DNA of 64,000 nucleotides from Streptomyces roseolus. Lineage in GTDB: Bacteria > Actinomycetota > Actinomycetes > Streptomycetales > Streptomycetaceae. Positions 15,694 through 24,793 of the stretch are shown here, piece after piece. The position numbers and the translations under genes were made by a program. Each line of letters begins with the position of its first letter. The first letter of the stretch is position 1. Below the pieces are notes generated by a model. That model searched no databases and had not been told where the DNA came from. It worked only from the letters and a program-made list of their open reading frames with translations. Where the stretch lies: assembly GCF_014649855.1 (NCBI RefSeq), contig NZ_BMTV01000002.1, positions 62,001-126,000 on the forward strand, in the 5' to 3' direction.

Positions 15694-18600
15694 GTGCGTT
15701 ACTGCCTCCTGGGACCGACCCGCGTGCTGAGCGCCGACGGCGGCGAGCTGCCCGTCGGCGGGCCGCGCGTCCGCGCCCTGCTCACCGCCCTCGCCCTCCG
15801 GCCCGGCCGCGTCGTCCCGGTGACCGTGCTCGTCGACGAGGTCTGGCACGGCGACGAGCCGCCCGCCGACGCCGTCGCCGCGCTCCAGGCGTTGGCCGGC
15901 CGGCTCAGGAAGGCGCTCGGGAAGGACCGGGTCCCGTCCGCGGACGGCGGCGGCTACCGGCTCGGCGCGGCCCGCGAGGACGTCGACCTCTACCGCTTCG
16001 AACGGCTCGCCGCCGACGGCTCCGCCGCGCTCGCCGCCGGGGACCCGGCCCGGGCCGCCGCCCTCCTCGACGAGGCCCTGGGGCTCTGGTCCGGGCCCGC
16101 CCTCGCCGACCTGCCCGACCGGCACGCCGAGGCCGCCCGCTGGGAGGCCCGCCGCCTGGACGCCCGGCGCGGCCGGCTCGACGCGGCGCTCGCCCTCGGC
16201 CGGGCCGCCGACGCCCTCCCCGAGCTCACCGCCCTCTGCGCCGACCGTCCGCTCGACGAACCCCTGCAGGCCCTGCGGATCCGCGCCCTGCGCGACACCG
16301 GCCGGGCCGCCGAGGCCCTCGCCGCGTACGAGGAGGTCCGCCGGACGCTCGCCGACCGGCTCGGTGCCGACCCGGGGCCCGGCCTGCGGGCCCTCCACGA
16401 GCGGCTGCTCGCCGCCGGGGCGCCGGCCCCGGCCCCGGCCCCGGTTTCCGCACCGGCCCCCGCGCCCGTCCACCAGGCGGCCCCCGCCCCCGGCAACCTG
16501 CGGGCCCGGCTCACCTCCTTCGTCGGGCGCGACGAGGAGATCGCCGCCCTGCGCCAGGACCTGGACGCCGCCCGCCTGGTCACCCTGCTCGGGCCCGGCG
16601 GCGCCGGCAAGACCCGGCTCTCCCAGGAGGCGGCCGAGCGGGCCGCCGGCGCCTGGCCCGACGGCGTCTGGGTCGCCGAACTCGCCCCGGTCCGCGACCC
16701 GGAGGCCGTCCCCGAGGCCGTCCTCGCCGCCCTCGGCGCCCGCGAGACCGTGCTGCGCGGCGCCGGCGCCGAGGAGCTCCGCACCGGCGGCGACCCGCTG
16801 CACCGCCTCGTGGAGCACTGCGCGGGGCGGCGGATGCTGCTGCTCCTGGACAACTGCGAGCACCTGGTGGACGCGGCGGCCCGGCTCGCGGAGACGGTCC
16901 TCGCCCGCTGTTCCGGCGTACGGGTCCTGGCGACCAGCCGGGAGCCGCTGGGCGTGCCGGGGGAGCGGCTGCGGCCGCTCGGCCCGCTGCCGGAGGAGAC
17001 GGCGCTGCGCCTGCTCGCCGAGCGGGGCGCGGCGGCCCGGCCCGGTTTCGACGTGGCCGGGGACCCGGAGGCGGCGGAGGAGATCGTGCGGCGGCTCGAC
17101 GGGCTGCCGCTGGCGATCGAGCTGGCGGCTGCGCGGCTGCGGCTGCTGTCGCCCCGGCAGATCGCGGACCGGCTCGACGACCGCTTCCGGCTGCTGACCT
17201 CGGGCGCGCGGACGGTGCTGCCCCGCCAGCAGACCCTGCGGGCGGTGGTGGACTGGTCGTGGGAGCTGCTGGAAGGGCCGGAGCGTGCGGTGCTGCGGCG
17301 GCTCGCCGTCTTCACCGGCGGCTGCGACCTGGAGGCGGCGGAGGCCGTCTGCGCCGGTCCGGAGGGGGCCGACGTGCTGTCCGTGCTCGGCGCGCTGGTC
17401 GACAAGTCGCTGGTGGTGGCGGCGCCGGAGGAGTCCGGGACGCGGTTCCGGCTCCTGGAGACGGTGGCGGAGTACGCGGGGGAGCGGCTGGACGAGGCGG
17501 GGGAGAGGGCGGAGGCCGAACGGGCCCACCTCACGTACTACCGCGAGCTCGCCCGCACCACCGACCCCGGGCTGCGCGGGTCGGGGCAGCTCGCCGCCAT
17601 GGTCCGGCTCGACGCCGAGTACGGCAACCTCCGCACCGCGCTCGCCCGGGCCGTCGCCGCCCGCGACGAGGACGAGGCCCTCGTCCTCGTCCACGCCCTG
17701 CTCTGGTACTGGCAGCTGCGCGACCTGCGCTCCGACGCCCTCCAGGGGGTCCGGGCCGTCGCCGCCCTGGGGCCCGACCCGTTCGCCCCGCCCGCCGCGC
17801 CGCTCGTCCCCCTCCACGAACCGTGCACGGCGGCCCCGCCGCCGCTCTCCGAGGAGCAGCGCTGGGAGGCCCGGCGCGGGGTGCGGCTCGTCGAGCTGGT
17901 CAACATGGACCACGAGACCGCCCGCTGGACGAGCCCCGAGGGCAAGGACCGGCTCCGCGAGATCACCGCCGTCTACCGGCCCGGGCTGCCGCAGACCTGC
18001 CGTCTCCCCGGCTCCTTCGCCGTCTTCGCCGTGCTCATCATGGGCGAGCCGGAGCGGCTGCACGAACTCCTCGACGTCACCGTGGAGGCGTGCCGCCGGC
18101 ACGGGTACGCGTGGGAGCTCGCCCACGTCCTGCACATGCGCGCCAACATGCGGGCCAACCGCGGCGAGTGGGCCGAGACGGCGATCGCGGACGCCGACGA
18201 GAGCCTGGCGCTCTTCGAACGGCTCGGGGACGCCTGGGGCGCGGCCGAGGCGCTCTCCGCCCGCGGCGAGGCCCACGAGCGGCTGCTCGCCTACGACGCG
18301 GCCGCCCGGGACTTCTCCGCCGCCATCGGCTACGCGGAGAGGATCGGCGCCCCCTCGCAGCAGGAGCTGCTGCGGGCCCGGTACGCCGACACCCTCATCG
18401 AGGCGGGCCGGATCGAGGAGGGCGAGGCGATCCTGCGGAGGATCCTGGACGACCGTTCCACGGGTCACGAACCGCAGCTCGGCGCGCGCCTCTTCCTCGC
18501 GCTGGCCCTCGGCAGGACCGGGAGGACCGCCGAGGCCCGGGAGCACCTGACCTCCCTCCTGGACGAGTTCAGCAGCGAGACCCTCGCCGTCTTCGAGGGG

Positions 18601-19017
18601 TTCACCCTCGGCAGCCTGGCCTGGATCGACGTCCTGGAGGAGCGGTACGCCGACGCCCTCGCGCGCATCGCGCAGGCGTACGAGCGGTCCCTGGGGCCGT
18701 TGTCGATGATGGTGGTGCCGCAGATGCCCGGCGTCCATCTGGTCGTCGGGGCCTGGGCGCTCGCCGGGATCGGCGGCGGGGCGGCCCGGACGGCGGCCCT
18801 GCTCCTCGGGGCGAGGGACGCCCTCGTGCCCGACGGGCACCGGGAGCCGGGTCTCGAACGGGAGAACCTGGCGCGGGCCACCGAGCTGGCCCGCGCGGCG
18901 CTCGGTGCGGACGCCTTCGCCGCCGCGCACGCCGAGGGCGGCGGCCTCTCCGCAGAGGAGGCCGCCGCCCTGCTCGGCCGCGCCGCCGACGCGATCAGTG
19001 AGCGCGCCGAGTCCTGA
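15694..19017 (+). CDS. AfsR/SARP-type regulator with NB-ARC ATPase
   Basis: 1107 residues. Domains in order: winged-helix DNA-binding domain (1-90, LLTALALRPGRVVPVTVLVDEVW), bacterial transcriptional activation domain of TPR type (95-245), a Pro/Ala linker, then an NB-ARC/AAA ATPase with Walker A GPGGAGKTRL near 300, Walker B LLLLDNCEH near 383 and the sensor LATSREPLG. A winged-helix and TPR-like repeats fill 500-1107. This is the AfsR-like layout that couples signals to secondary metabolism. GTG at 15694 places the first strand at the correct register. It converges on a DrrAB-type ABC pair 24 bases away; no biosynthetic genes accompany it. Confidence 0.9.
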   Translation: MRYCLLGPTRVLSADGGELPVGGPRVRALLTALALRPGRVVPVTVLVDEVWHGDEPPADAVAALQALAGRLRKALGKDRVPSADGGGYRLGAAREDVDLYRFERLAADGSAALAAGDPARAAALLDEALGLWSGPALADLPDRHAEAARWEARRLDARRGRLDAALALGRAADALPELTALCADRPLDEPLQALRIRALRDTGRAAEALAAYEEVRRTLADRLGADPGPGLRALHERLLAAGAPAPAPAPVSAPAPAPVHQAAPAPGNLRARLTSFVGRDEEIAALRQDLDAARLVTLLGPGGAGKTRLSQEAAERAAGAWPDGVWVAELAPVRDPEAVPEAVLAALGARETVLRGAGAEELRTGGDPLHRLVEHCAGRRMLLLLDNCEHLVDAAARLAETVLARCSGVRVLATSREPLGVPGERLRPLGPLPEETALRLLAERGAAARPGFDVAGDPEAAEEIVRRLDGLPLAIELAAARLRLLSPRQIADRLDDRFRLLTSGARTVLPRQQTLRAVVDWSWELLEGPERAVLRRLAVFTGGCDLEAAEAVCAGPEGADVLSVLGALVDKSLVVAAPEESGTRFRLLETVAEYAGERLDEAGERAEAERAHLTYYRELARTTDPGLRGSGQLAAMVRLDAEYGNLRTALARAVAARDEDEALVLVHALLWYWQLRDLRSDALQGVRAVAALGPDPFAPPAAPLVPLHEPCTAAPPPLSEEQRWEARRGVRLVELVNMDHETARWTSPEGKDRLREITAVYRPGLPQTCRLPGSFAVFAVLIMGEPERLHELLDVTVEACRRHGYAWELAHVLHMRANMRANRGEWAETAIADADESLALFERLGDAWGAAEALSARGEAHERLLAYDAAARDFSAAIGYAERIGAPSQQELLRARYADTLIEAGRIEEGEAILRRILDDRSTGHEPQLGARLFLALALGRTGRTAEAREHLTSLLDEFSSETLAVFEGFTLGSLAWIDVLEERYADALARIAQAYERSLGPLSMMVVPQMPGVHLVVGAWALAGIGGGAARTAALLLGARDALVPDGHREPGLERENLARATELARAALGADAFAAAHAEGGGLSAEEAAALLGRAADAISERAES

Positions 19018-19035
19018 GCCCCCGTCGGCGGGGGC
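19018..19035. terminator. Hairpin between the SARP regulator and ABC permease genes
   Basis: GCCCCCG and CGGGGGC form a perfect 7-bp stem with loop TCGG in the 23-base gap between two converging genes; likely a bidirectional terminator. Confidence 0.5.
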
Positions 19036-19040
19036 GCCGC

Positions 19041-19898
19041 TCAGGTCTTCTTGCGGAACTTGGAGACCGCGAGCGGCGCCGTGACGACGGTGATGGCCAG
19101 CGCCCAGCCGAGCGTCATCCACACGGAGTGGGCGACCGGACCGCCGTTGATGAGGTTCCGGGCGGCGTCGGCGAGGTTCGACAGCGGGTTGTAGTCCGTG
19201 AAGGTCTCCAGCCAGCCGGGCATCGTCGCCGTCGGCGCGAAGATCGAGGAGCCGAACTGGAGCGGCATCAGGACCATCATCGCCATGCCCTGGACCGCCT
19301 GCGCGGTCTTCACGGTCAGACCGATCAGGATGAAGATCCACATCAGCGAGGCGCCGAAGACCATCGACAGGCCGATGGCGGCGAACAGGTGGAGCACCGA
19401 GGTGTGGATCGTCAGCCCGAGCAGGAAGCTCATGCCGAGCAGGATCGCGGTGGCGACCAGCATCCGGCCGACCTCGACGACGATCTTGGCGATGAGGACC
19501 GAGGAGCGGGCGATCGGCATCGTCCGGAACCGGTCCATCACCCCCTTCTTGAAGTCGTCGTTGATGCCGACGCCCACGGCCATGGCGATGTTCATGCCCA
19601 TCATCGCCATCAGGCCGGGCGCCACGTAGTTCACGTAGGCGTCGTTGTTGCCCTTGCCGGAGATCGCGCCGCCGAAGACGTACACGAAGAGCAGGATGAA
19701 GATGATCGGCATGAACACGGCGTCGAACATCGACTCCGGGTCCTGCTTGATCTGGAGGGCGTTGCGCCGGGCGAGCGCGCCGATGTGGCGGAGGTTGGCC
19801 CGCAGGCCGATGCGGCCCTCGGCGTCGGCGCGGTGGGGACGTGCCGGCGTCGGGTCCGGGGTGCCGACGGGGGACTTGGTGACCGTGGTCGTGCTCAC
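19041..19898 (-). CDS. ABC-2 type transporter permease, DrrB-like
   Basis: 285 residues. A soluble, Pro/Thr-rich N-terminus of about 40 residues is followed by six membrane segments typical of ABC-2 exporters (MPIIFILLFVYVFGG, then several Met-rich helices) and ends in KFRKKT. The segment DDFKKGVMDRFRTMPIARSS is the conserved cytoplasmic loop of daunorubicin-resistance-type permeases. GTG at 19898 overlaps the TGA of the ATPase gene in GTGA, so the two are translationally coupled. Together they would extrude a lipophilic compound or lipid. Confidence 0.9.
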   Translation of the reverse strand: MSTTTVTKSPVGTPDPTPARPHRADAEGRIGLRANLRHIGALARRNALQIKQDPESMFDAVFMPIIFILLFVYVFGGAISGKGNNDAYVNYVAPGLMAMMGMNIAMAVGVGINDDFKKGVMDRFRTMPIARSSVLIAKIVVEVGRMLVATAILLGMSFLLGLTIHTSVLHLFAAIGLSMVFGASLMWIFILIGLTVKTAQAVQGMAMMVLMPLQFGSSIFAPTATMPGWLETFTDYNPLSNLADAARNLINGGPVAHSVWMTLGWALAITVVTAPLAVSKFRKKT

Positions 19899-20887
19899 GC
19901 GGCGACCTCCTCGGTGAACTCGTCGGAGTCGGCGGTCTTCTGGCCGGTGATGGCCAGGAACACCTCGTCCAGGCTGGGCAGATGGGTACCGATGTGGGCG
20001 ATGCCGAAGCCGCGCGCGCCGAGCAGCGCGACCACGGCCGTCAGCTGCTCGTCGGCGAGGATCGGCACGTACAGCGCGCCCTCGTCGGGCACCACGGTCG
20101 CGCCGGCGACGCCGTCGAGACCGGTCTCGCGGAGCGCGGCCGCCATCGCGGGCAGCTGCTCCGGGTCGACCGGACGGACCTTCAGGGTGCGGCCGCCGAC
20201 CTTCGCCTTCAGCTCGTCGACCTCGCCCCGGGCGATGACCTTGCCCCGGTCGACGACGGTCAGCTCGCTCGCGAGCTGCTCCGCCTCCTCCATGTACTGG
20301 GTGGTGAGGAGGACGGTGACGCCCTCGGAGACCATCCGCTTCACCTCGTCCCACACCTCGTTGCGGGTGCGGGGATCGAGGCCGGTGGTCGGCTCGTCCA
20401 GGTAGAGCACGGCCGGCTGCCCGATCATGGAGGCGGCGAGGTCGAGGCGGCGCCGCATGCCGCCGGAGTAGTTCATCGCCGGGCGCTTGGCGGCCTCGGT
20501 GAGGGAGAAGCGCTCCAGCATCTCGTCGGCGCGGCGGCGGGCGTCCGCGCGGGACAGGTCGAGCAGCCGCCCGATCATGTACAGGTTCTCGAAGCCGGAG
20601 AGCTTCTCGTCGACGGAGGCGTACTGGCCGGTGAGGCCGATGGTGCGGCGCAGCTGCCGGGGCTGGCGCACCACGTCGTAGCCGGCGACGGTGGCGGTCC
20701 CGGCGTCCGGGACGAGGAGGGTGGAGAGGCAGCGGACGAGGGTGGTCTTCCCGGCGCCGTTGGGCCCGAGGACCCCGAGGACGGTGCCCTCGCGGACGTC
20801 CAGGTCGACCCCGTCCAGGGCCTTGGTCTCGCCGAAGTGCTTCACGAGGCCCCGGACCTCGACGGCGTTGGTCTGTGATCGCGTCAT
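19895..20887 (-). CDS. ABC transporter ATP-binding protein, DrrA-like
   Basis: 330 residues. Walker A GPNGAGKTT near 43, Q-loop GLTGQYASVDE, signature YSGGMRRRLDL near 145, Walker B VLYLDEPTTGLD near 165 and switch histidine replaced by TTQYMEE, the usual DrrA variant (glutamine). The C-terminal domain of about 90 residues is the DrrA regulatory extension. It forms an operon with the permease gene. Self-resistance or lipid export are the family roles; the substrate is not inferable. Confidence 0.92.
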   Translation of the reverse strand: MTRSQTNAVEVRGLVKHFGETKALDGVDLDVREGTVLGVLGPNGAGKTTLVRCLSTLLVPDAGTATVAGYDVVRQPRQLRRTIGLTGQYASVDEKLSGFENLYMIGRLLDLSRADARRRADEMLERFSLTEAAKRPAMNYSGGMRRRLDLAASMIGQPAVLYLDEPTTGLDPRTRNEVWDEVKRMVSEGVTVLLTTQYMEEAEQLASELTVVDRGKVIARGEVDELKAKVGGRTLKVRPVDPEQLPAMAAALRETGLDGVAGATVVPDEGALYVPILADEQLTAVVALLGARGFGIAHIGTHLPSLDEVFLAITGQKTADSDEFTEEVAA

Positions 20888-20943
20888 GCCCCCATGGAAC
20901 AGGGCGCCGCTGACAGCCCTCCGACAAACGGCCTACAGACGGG

Positions 20944-20980
20944 CGACAGCCCGCCGATGGGGGAAGTCGGCGGGCTGTCG
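20944..20980 (-). terminator. Strong hairpin downstream of panB
   Basis: CGACAGCCCGCCGA pairs perfectly with TCGGCGGGCTGTCG (14 bp, 9-base loop), 17 bases past the panB stop. There is no T run, as usual for high-GC actinobacteria. Confidence 0.75.
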
Positions 20981-20997
20981 GTGGTGCCGGAGGTGGC

Positions 20998-21861
20998 CTA
21001 GTGGAAGGTGTGCTCCTCGGCGGGGAAGGCCCCGCCGGCCACGTCCTCGGCGAAGGCGCGGGCGGCGTCGCCGAGCGTCTCGCGGAGGTTGGCGTACTGC
21101 TTGCTGAAGCGCGGCACCTTGCCGCCGGTGAGCCCGGCCATGTCGGTCCAGACGAGGACCTGGGCGTCGGTGTCGGGGCCCGCGCCGATGCCGATGACCG
21201 GGATGTCGAGGGAGCGGGTGACCTCGGCGGCCAGCTCGGCCGGGACCAGCTCCAGGACGAGCGCGAAGGCGCCCGCGTCCTGGGCGGCCTTGGCGTCGCG
21301 CAGCAGGCCGTGCGCGGCCTCGTCGGAGCGGCCCTGCACCCGGTAGCCCATGGTGTTCACGGACTGCGGGGTGAGGCCCAGGTGCGACATGACGGGGATG
21401 CCGGCCTGGACGAGCATCTCGGTCTGGGGCAGCGACCGCTCGCCGCCCTCCAGCTTCACGGCCTGGACGCCCGCGTCCTTGACCAGCCGGGTGGCGCTGC
21501 GCAGGGCCTGGACGGGCCCTTCCTGGTACGAGCCGAAGGGCAGGTCGCCGACGACGAGGGCGCGCTTGGTGCCCCGGACGACGGCGGCGGAGAGGAGGGC
21601 CATCTCGTCCATCGTGACGGGCACGGTGGTCTCGTAGCCGAGGTGACAGTTGCCCATCGAGTCGCCGACGAGGATCACCGGGATGCCGGCCTCGTCGAAG
21701 ACGGAGGCGGTCATGGCGTCGTAGGCGGTGAGCATGGGCCACTTCTCGCCGCGGGTCTTGGCGGCGGCGATGTCGTGGACGGTGAGACGGCGCGAGCCCT
21801 TGCCCCCGTACAGCGTCTTCGTGCTGTCGGCGGGCGGTTTCTGGGCAGCCTGAAGCGTCAT
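20998..21861 (-). CDS. panB: 3-methyl-2-oxobutanoate hydroxymethyltransferase
   Basis: 287 residues. First committed step of pantothenate synthesis: adds a hydroxymethyl group from 5,10-methylenetetrahydrofolate to 2-oxoisovalerate to give ketopantoate. Motifs: PMLTAYDAMTASVFDEAGI, then LVGDSMGN (metal-binding Asp), GTKRALVVGDLPFGSYQ, VKLEGG, MSHLGLTPQSV and IGIGAGP. The N-terminal extension of about 20 residues is seen in actinobacterial forms. AGGAG 9 bases upstream supports ATG 21861. No panC or panD is adjacent. Confidence 0.96.
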   Translation of the reverse strand: MTLQAAQKPPADSTKTLYGGKGSRRLTVHDIAAAKTRGEKWPMLTAYDAMTASVFDEAGIPVILVGDSMGNCHLGYETTVPVTMDEMALLSAAVVRGTKRALVVGDLPFGSYQEGPVQALRSATRLVKDAGVQAVKLEGGERSLPQTEMLVQAGIPVMSHLGLTPQSVNTMGYRVQGRSDEAAHGLLRDAKAAQDAGAFALVLELVPAELAAEVTRSLDIPVIGIGAGPDTDAQVLVWTDMAGLTGGKVPRFSKQYANLRETLGDAARAFAEDVAGGAFPAEEHTFH

Positions 21862-22415
21862 GGTGAACGGCTCCTTGTGTCATCTCGAGGCGCCCTGACG
21901 GCGTCCCCGGACCACATCCATGGTGGCACTTCGCCGGGCGGGCGGGGAAGTGGGCCGGAGTGGCGCTGTTCACACTCCCGCCCTTTCCGACACGAGACGG
22001 GCCCGTATCGAAACGGCCCTGGAGCGGACCATGCCAGAGCCGTCCCTGTTCCCGCCCCGCTCCCCGTCCCCCGCGTCCGTGCCCGAGGAGACCCGTGGCG
22101 ACGGCATCCCGGTGTGCTCGGCCCGCTCGGACGGGACGCCGGGGGGCGGGCGCTCGGACGGAACCCCGGGGGGGGGCAAGCGTGAGTGGCGGACGCCATC
22201 CTCGACGGGGTCCGGCCGAGGGACTGACCCCGCCGCGACCCGCACGAATGTGCGCGTTCTGTCACAGCCCGTTCGAACCGGCCCGCTCCCGGAACCCCGT
22301 CACACGCCGTGGCCGTCCTTGGGGGAGTGCGCGGGGCCCCGTATCGCCTAGGGTCGAGCCCGGGTCCCGGAGCACGGACGGCACGAACAGCACGGCAAGA
22401 CGAGCGAGGGCAGCG
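21862..22415. other. Long non-coding interval between panB and the EEP gene
   Basis: 554 bases that must carry two divergent promoters. Open frames here have compositions unlike the neighbours. Contents: two copies of CGCTCGGACGG 27 bases apart (22124 and 22151), a run of nine G at 22168-22176, and TAGGGT at 22349-22354, a possible -10 box for the downstream gene. A small unrecognised peptide or RNA cannot be excluded. Confidence 0.5.
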
Positions 22416-23444
22416 ATGGCGCGGGTGGACATGACGGGGACGGAGCACGGCGGAACGGGAGGTACCCGTTCCGGGTCCCGCGACCGGTTCCGTTCCGCGC
22501 TCGGCCGTCTCCGCCGCGACCCTGGCATCTGGCGCCGCGGCATCGTGCTGGCGCTCTGCGCCCTCGTCCTCACGCTCCTGATGGCCTTCCACGCCCAGAT
22601 CCCCAACCGCGTCGGCAACCTCGGCAGCCTCACCGAGACCTTCCTGCCCTGGCTCGGCCTCTTCGTGCCGGTCCTGCTCCTCCTCGCCCTGCTCCGCCGC
22701 TCCGCCACCGCGCTGCTCGCGCTGCTGCTCCCCGCGGTCGTCTGGCTCAACCTCTTCGGCGGTCTCGTCGCCGACAAGTCGGCCCCCGGCGGCGACCTCA
22801 CCGTCGCCACCCACAACGTCAACGCCGACAACCCCGACCCCGCCGGCACCGCCCGCCTGCTCGCCGGCTCCGGTGCCGACGTGCTGGCCCTGGAGGAGCT
22901 GAAGGCCGACGTGGTGCCGGTCTACGAGCGGGAGCTGGCGGAGGAGTACCCGTACCACTCCGTCCAGGGAACCGTCGGCCTGTGGAGCCGGCTGCCGCTG
23001 CGCGACCCCCGCCCGGTCGACATCCACATGGGCTGGACCCGCGCCATGCAGGCCACCGTCGTCGCCCCCCGGGGCGAGCTGCGGGTGTACGTCGCCCACC
23101 TGCCGTCCGTGCGGGTCAAGCTGAACGCCGGCTTCACCGCAAACCAGCGCGACACCAGCGCCGACGCCCTCGGCCAGGCCATCGCGAACGACCGCGCGCC
23201 GCGGATCGTCCTCCTCGGCGACCTCAACGGCACGATGAACGACCGCGCCCTCAACGCCGTCACCTCCCAGCTGCGCTCCACCCAGGGCGCGGCCGGCGAC
23301 GGCTTCGGCTTCTCCTGGCCGGCCTCCTTCCCGATGGCCCGCATCGACCAGATCCTGGTCCGCGGCGTCGAGCCGGTCTCCTCCTGGGCCCTGCCGGAGA
23401 CCGAGAGCGACCACCTCCCCCTCGCGGCCCGCGTCACCTTCTGA
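22416..23444 (+). CDS. Membrane-anchored endonuclease/exonuclease/phosphatase (EEP) family protein
   Basis: 342 residues. A polar N-terminus of about 40 residues, then three hydrophobic helices (about 42-60, 80-97, 102-122), then an extracellular EEP domain. The catalytic signatures are VATHNVNADN, ALEELKADVV (metal glutamate), GDLNGTMND and SDHLPL (catalytic histidine). Family members are nucleases, phosphodiesterases or phosphatases acting outside the cell; the substrate is unknown. ATG at 22416 follows GAGGG by 5 bases. It is followed 110 bases later by an MFS exporter in the same direction. Confidence 0.88.
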   Translation: MARVDMTGTEHGGTGGTRSGSRDRFRSALGRLRRDPGIWRRGIVLALCALVLTLLMAFHAQIPNRVGNLGSLTETFLPWLGLFVPVLLLLALLRRSATALLALLLPAVVWLNLFGGLVADKSAPGGDLTVATHNVNADNPDPAGTARLLAGSGADVLALEELKADVVPVYERELAEEYPYHSVQGTVGLWSRLPLRDPRPVDIHMGWTRAMQATVVAPRGELRVYVAHLPSVRVKLNAGFTANQRDTSADALGQAIANDRAPRIVLLGDLNGTMNDRALNAVTSQLRSTQGAAGDGFGFSWPASFPMARIDQILVRGVEPVSSWALPETESDHLPLAARVTF

Positions 23445-23504
23445 GGCGCCTCCGCGGCCCGCCGCGAGCCACGCGTACGCCGGGGCCTCCAGGATCTGCG
23501 ACAA

Positions 23505-23525
23505 TTTGTTTCGGAAGAAAACAAA
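23505..23525. promoter_or_regulatory. AT-rich palindrome upstream of the MFS gene
   Basis: TTTGTTT-N7-AAACAAA, 7-bp perfect arms, 29 bases before the start codon. Its base composition is striking in this genome and it lies where a promoter/operator is expected. Confidence 0.55.
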
Positions 23526-23554
23526 CCCCTGGATCCGGAAAGGGTCTCCCACCC

Positions 23555-24793
23555 ATGCCCGTGGCCCTGATAGCCCTGGCCATCTCCGCTTTCGGCATCG
23601 GCACCACCGAGTTCGTGATGATGGGCCTGCTGCCCAACGTCGCCGGCGACCTCGGCACCACCGTCCCCACCGCGGGCCACCTCGTCTCCGCCTACGCCCT
23701 CGGCGTCGTCGTCGGCGCCCCGCTGCTCACCGCCCTCGGCTCCCGCCTCCCGCGCAAGCGGATGCTGCTCCTGCTGATGGCCCTCTTCACCGTCGGCAAC
23801 CTCGCCTCCGCCCTCGCCCCCGGCTACGGCTGGCTGCTCGCCGGCCGGGTCCTCGCCGGCCTCCCGCACGGCGCCTTCTTCGGCGTCGGCGCCGTCGTCG
23901 CCGCCCGGCTCGTCCGCCCCGACCGGCAGGCCCGCGCGGTCGCCACCATGTTCCTCGGCCTCACCGTCGCCAACATCCTCGGCGTCCCCGCCGCCACCCT
24001 GCTCGGCCAGCACCTCGGCTGGCGCGCCACCTTCGTCGTCGTCACCGCCATCGGCCTGGCCGCGCTCGCCGCCCTCGCCCGGCTCGTCCCCGACCTCCCC
24101 GTCGACGGGCGCCAGGGCCTCGGCCGCGAACTGCGCGCCCTCGGCCGCCCGCAGGTGCTGCTCGGCCTGCTCACCGCCGTCCTCGGCTTCGCCGGCGTCT
24201 TCGCCGTCTACTCCTACCTGGCCTCCATGACCACCGAGGTGATGGGCTTCGGCGAGTCCACCGTCACGATCGTCCTCGCCCTCTTCGGGATCGGCATGAC
24301 GGCCGGCGCCCTCGCCGCGGGACCGCTCACCGACCGGGCCCCGCGCCCCACCCTGTACGGCTCCCTGGCCGCCCTCGCCGTGACCCTGGTCGCCTTCCGC
24401 TTCACCGTCCACGTGCCGTGGCTCGCCCTGGTCACCGTGGTGGTGCTCGGCGCCGTCGGCTTCATGACCACCACCCCGCTCCAGATGCTGGTCATGGAGA
24501 AGGCGAAGGACGCCCCGACCCTCGCCTCCGCCTCCAACCACTCCGCCTTCAACCTCGCCAACGCGGGCGGCGCCTGGGCCGGCGGCGCCGCCGTCGCCGC
24601 CGGCTGGGGCTGGACCTCCCCGGCCCTGGTCGGCGCGGCCCTCGCCGCCGTCGGCCTCGCCGTCGCCGTGCTCGCCGGCCTCCTCGACCGCAGGGACGGG
24701 AACGCGGAGGGGGCCTCGCACGTCGTCGCGCGAAGCCCCCTCGCCGCCGAGGAGCCGGTCAGGACGCCGGTGTCTCCCGCCAGCGGTTCGTGA
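23555..24793 (+). CDS. MFS exporter, AraJ/Cmx-like
   Basis: 412 residues with about twelve membrane helices. The first helix runs into GTTEFVMMGLLPNVAGDL, a signature of the sugar-efflux/chloramphenicol-resistance branch of the MFS. Motif A is modified to GSRLPRKRMLLL. The remainder shows regular hydrophobic segments and a charged tail of about 30 residues. An AAAGGG precedes ATG by 9 bases. An AT-rich palindrome upstream may be its operator. The last 35 bases overlap the end of nadE on the other strand. Substrate unknown. Confidence 0.88.
   Translation: MPVALIALAISAFGIGTTEFVMMGLLPNVAGDLGTTVPTAGHLVSAYALGVVVGAPLLTALGSRLPRKRMLLLLMALFTVGNLASALAPGYGWLLAGRVLAGLPHGAFFGVGAVVAARLVRPDRQARAVATMFLGLTVANILGVPAATLLGQHLGWRATFVVVTAIGLAALAALARLVPDLPVDGRQGLGRELRALGRPQVLLGLLTAVLGFAGVFAVYSYLASMTTEVMGFGESTVTIVLALFGIGMTAGALAAGPLTDRAPRPTLYGSLAALAVTLVAFRFTVHVPWLALVTVVVLGAVGFMTTTPLQMLVMEKAKDAPTLASASNHSAFNLANAGGAWAGGAAVAAGWGWTSPALVGAALAAVGLAVAVLAGLLDRRDGNAEGASHVVARSPLAAEEPVRTPVSPASGS

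Noticed and set aside
14434..19341. 1635-codon open frame on the minus strand
   Set aside because: Lies across the SARP regulator, whose domains are unmistakable in the other strand; long shadow frames are expected at this GC.
21920..22351. Open frame in the panB-EEP gap (143 codons)
   Set aside because: Composition unlike the neighbours, repeats and a G run within it, and no recognisable motif.
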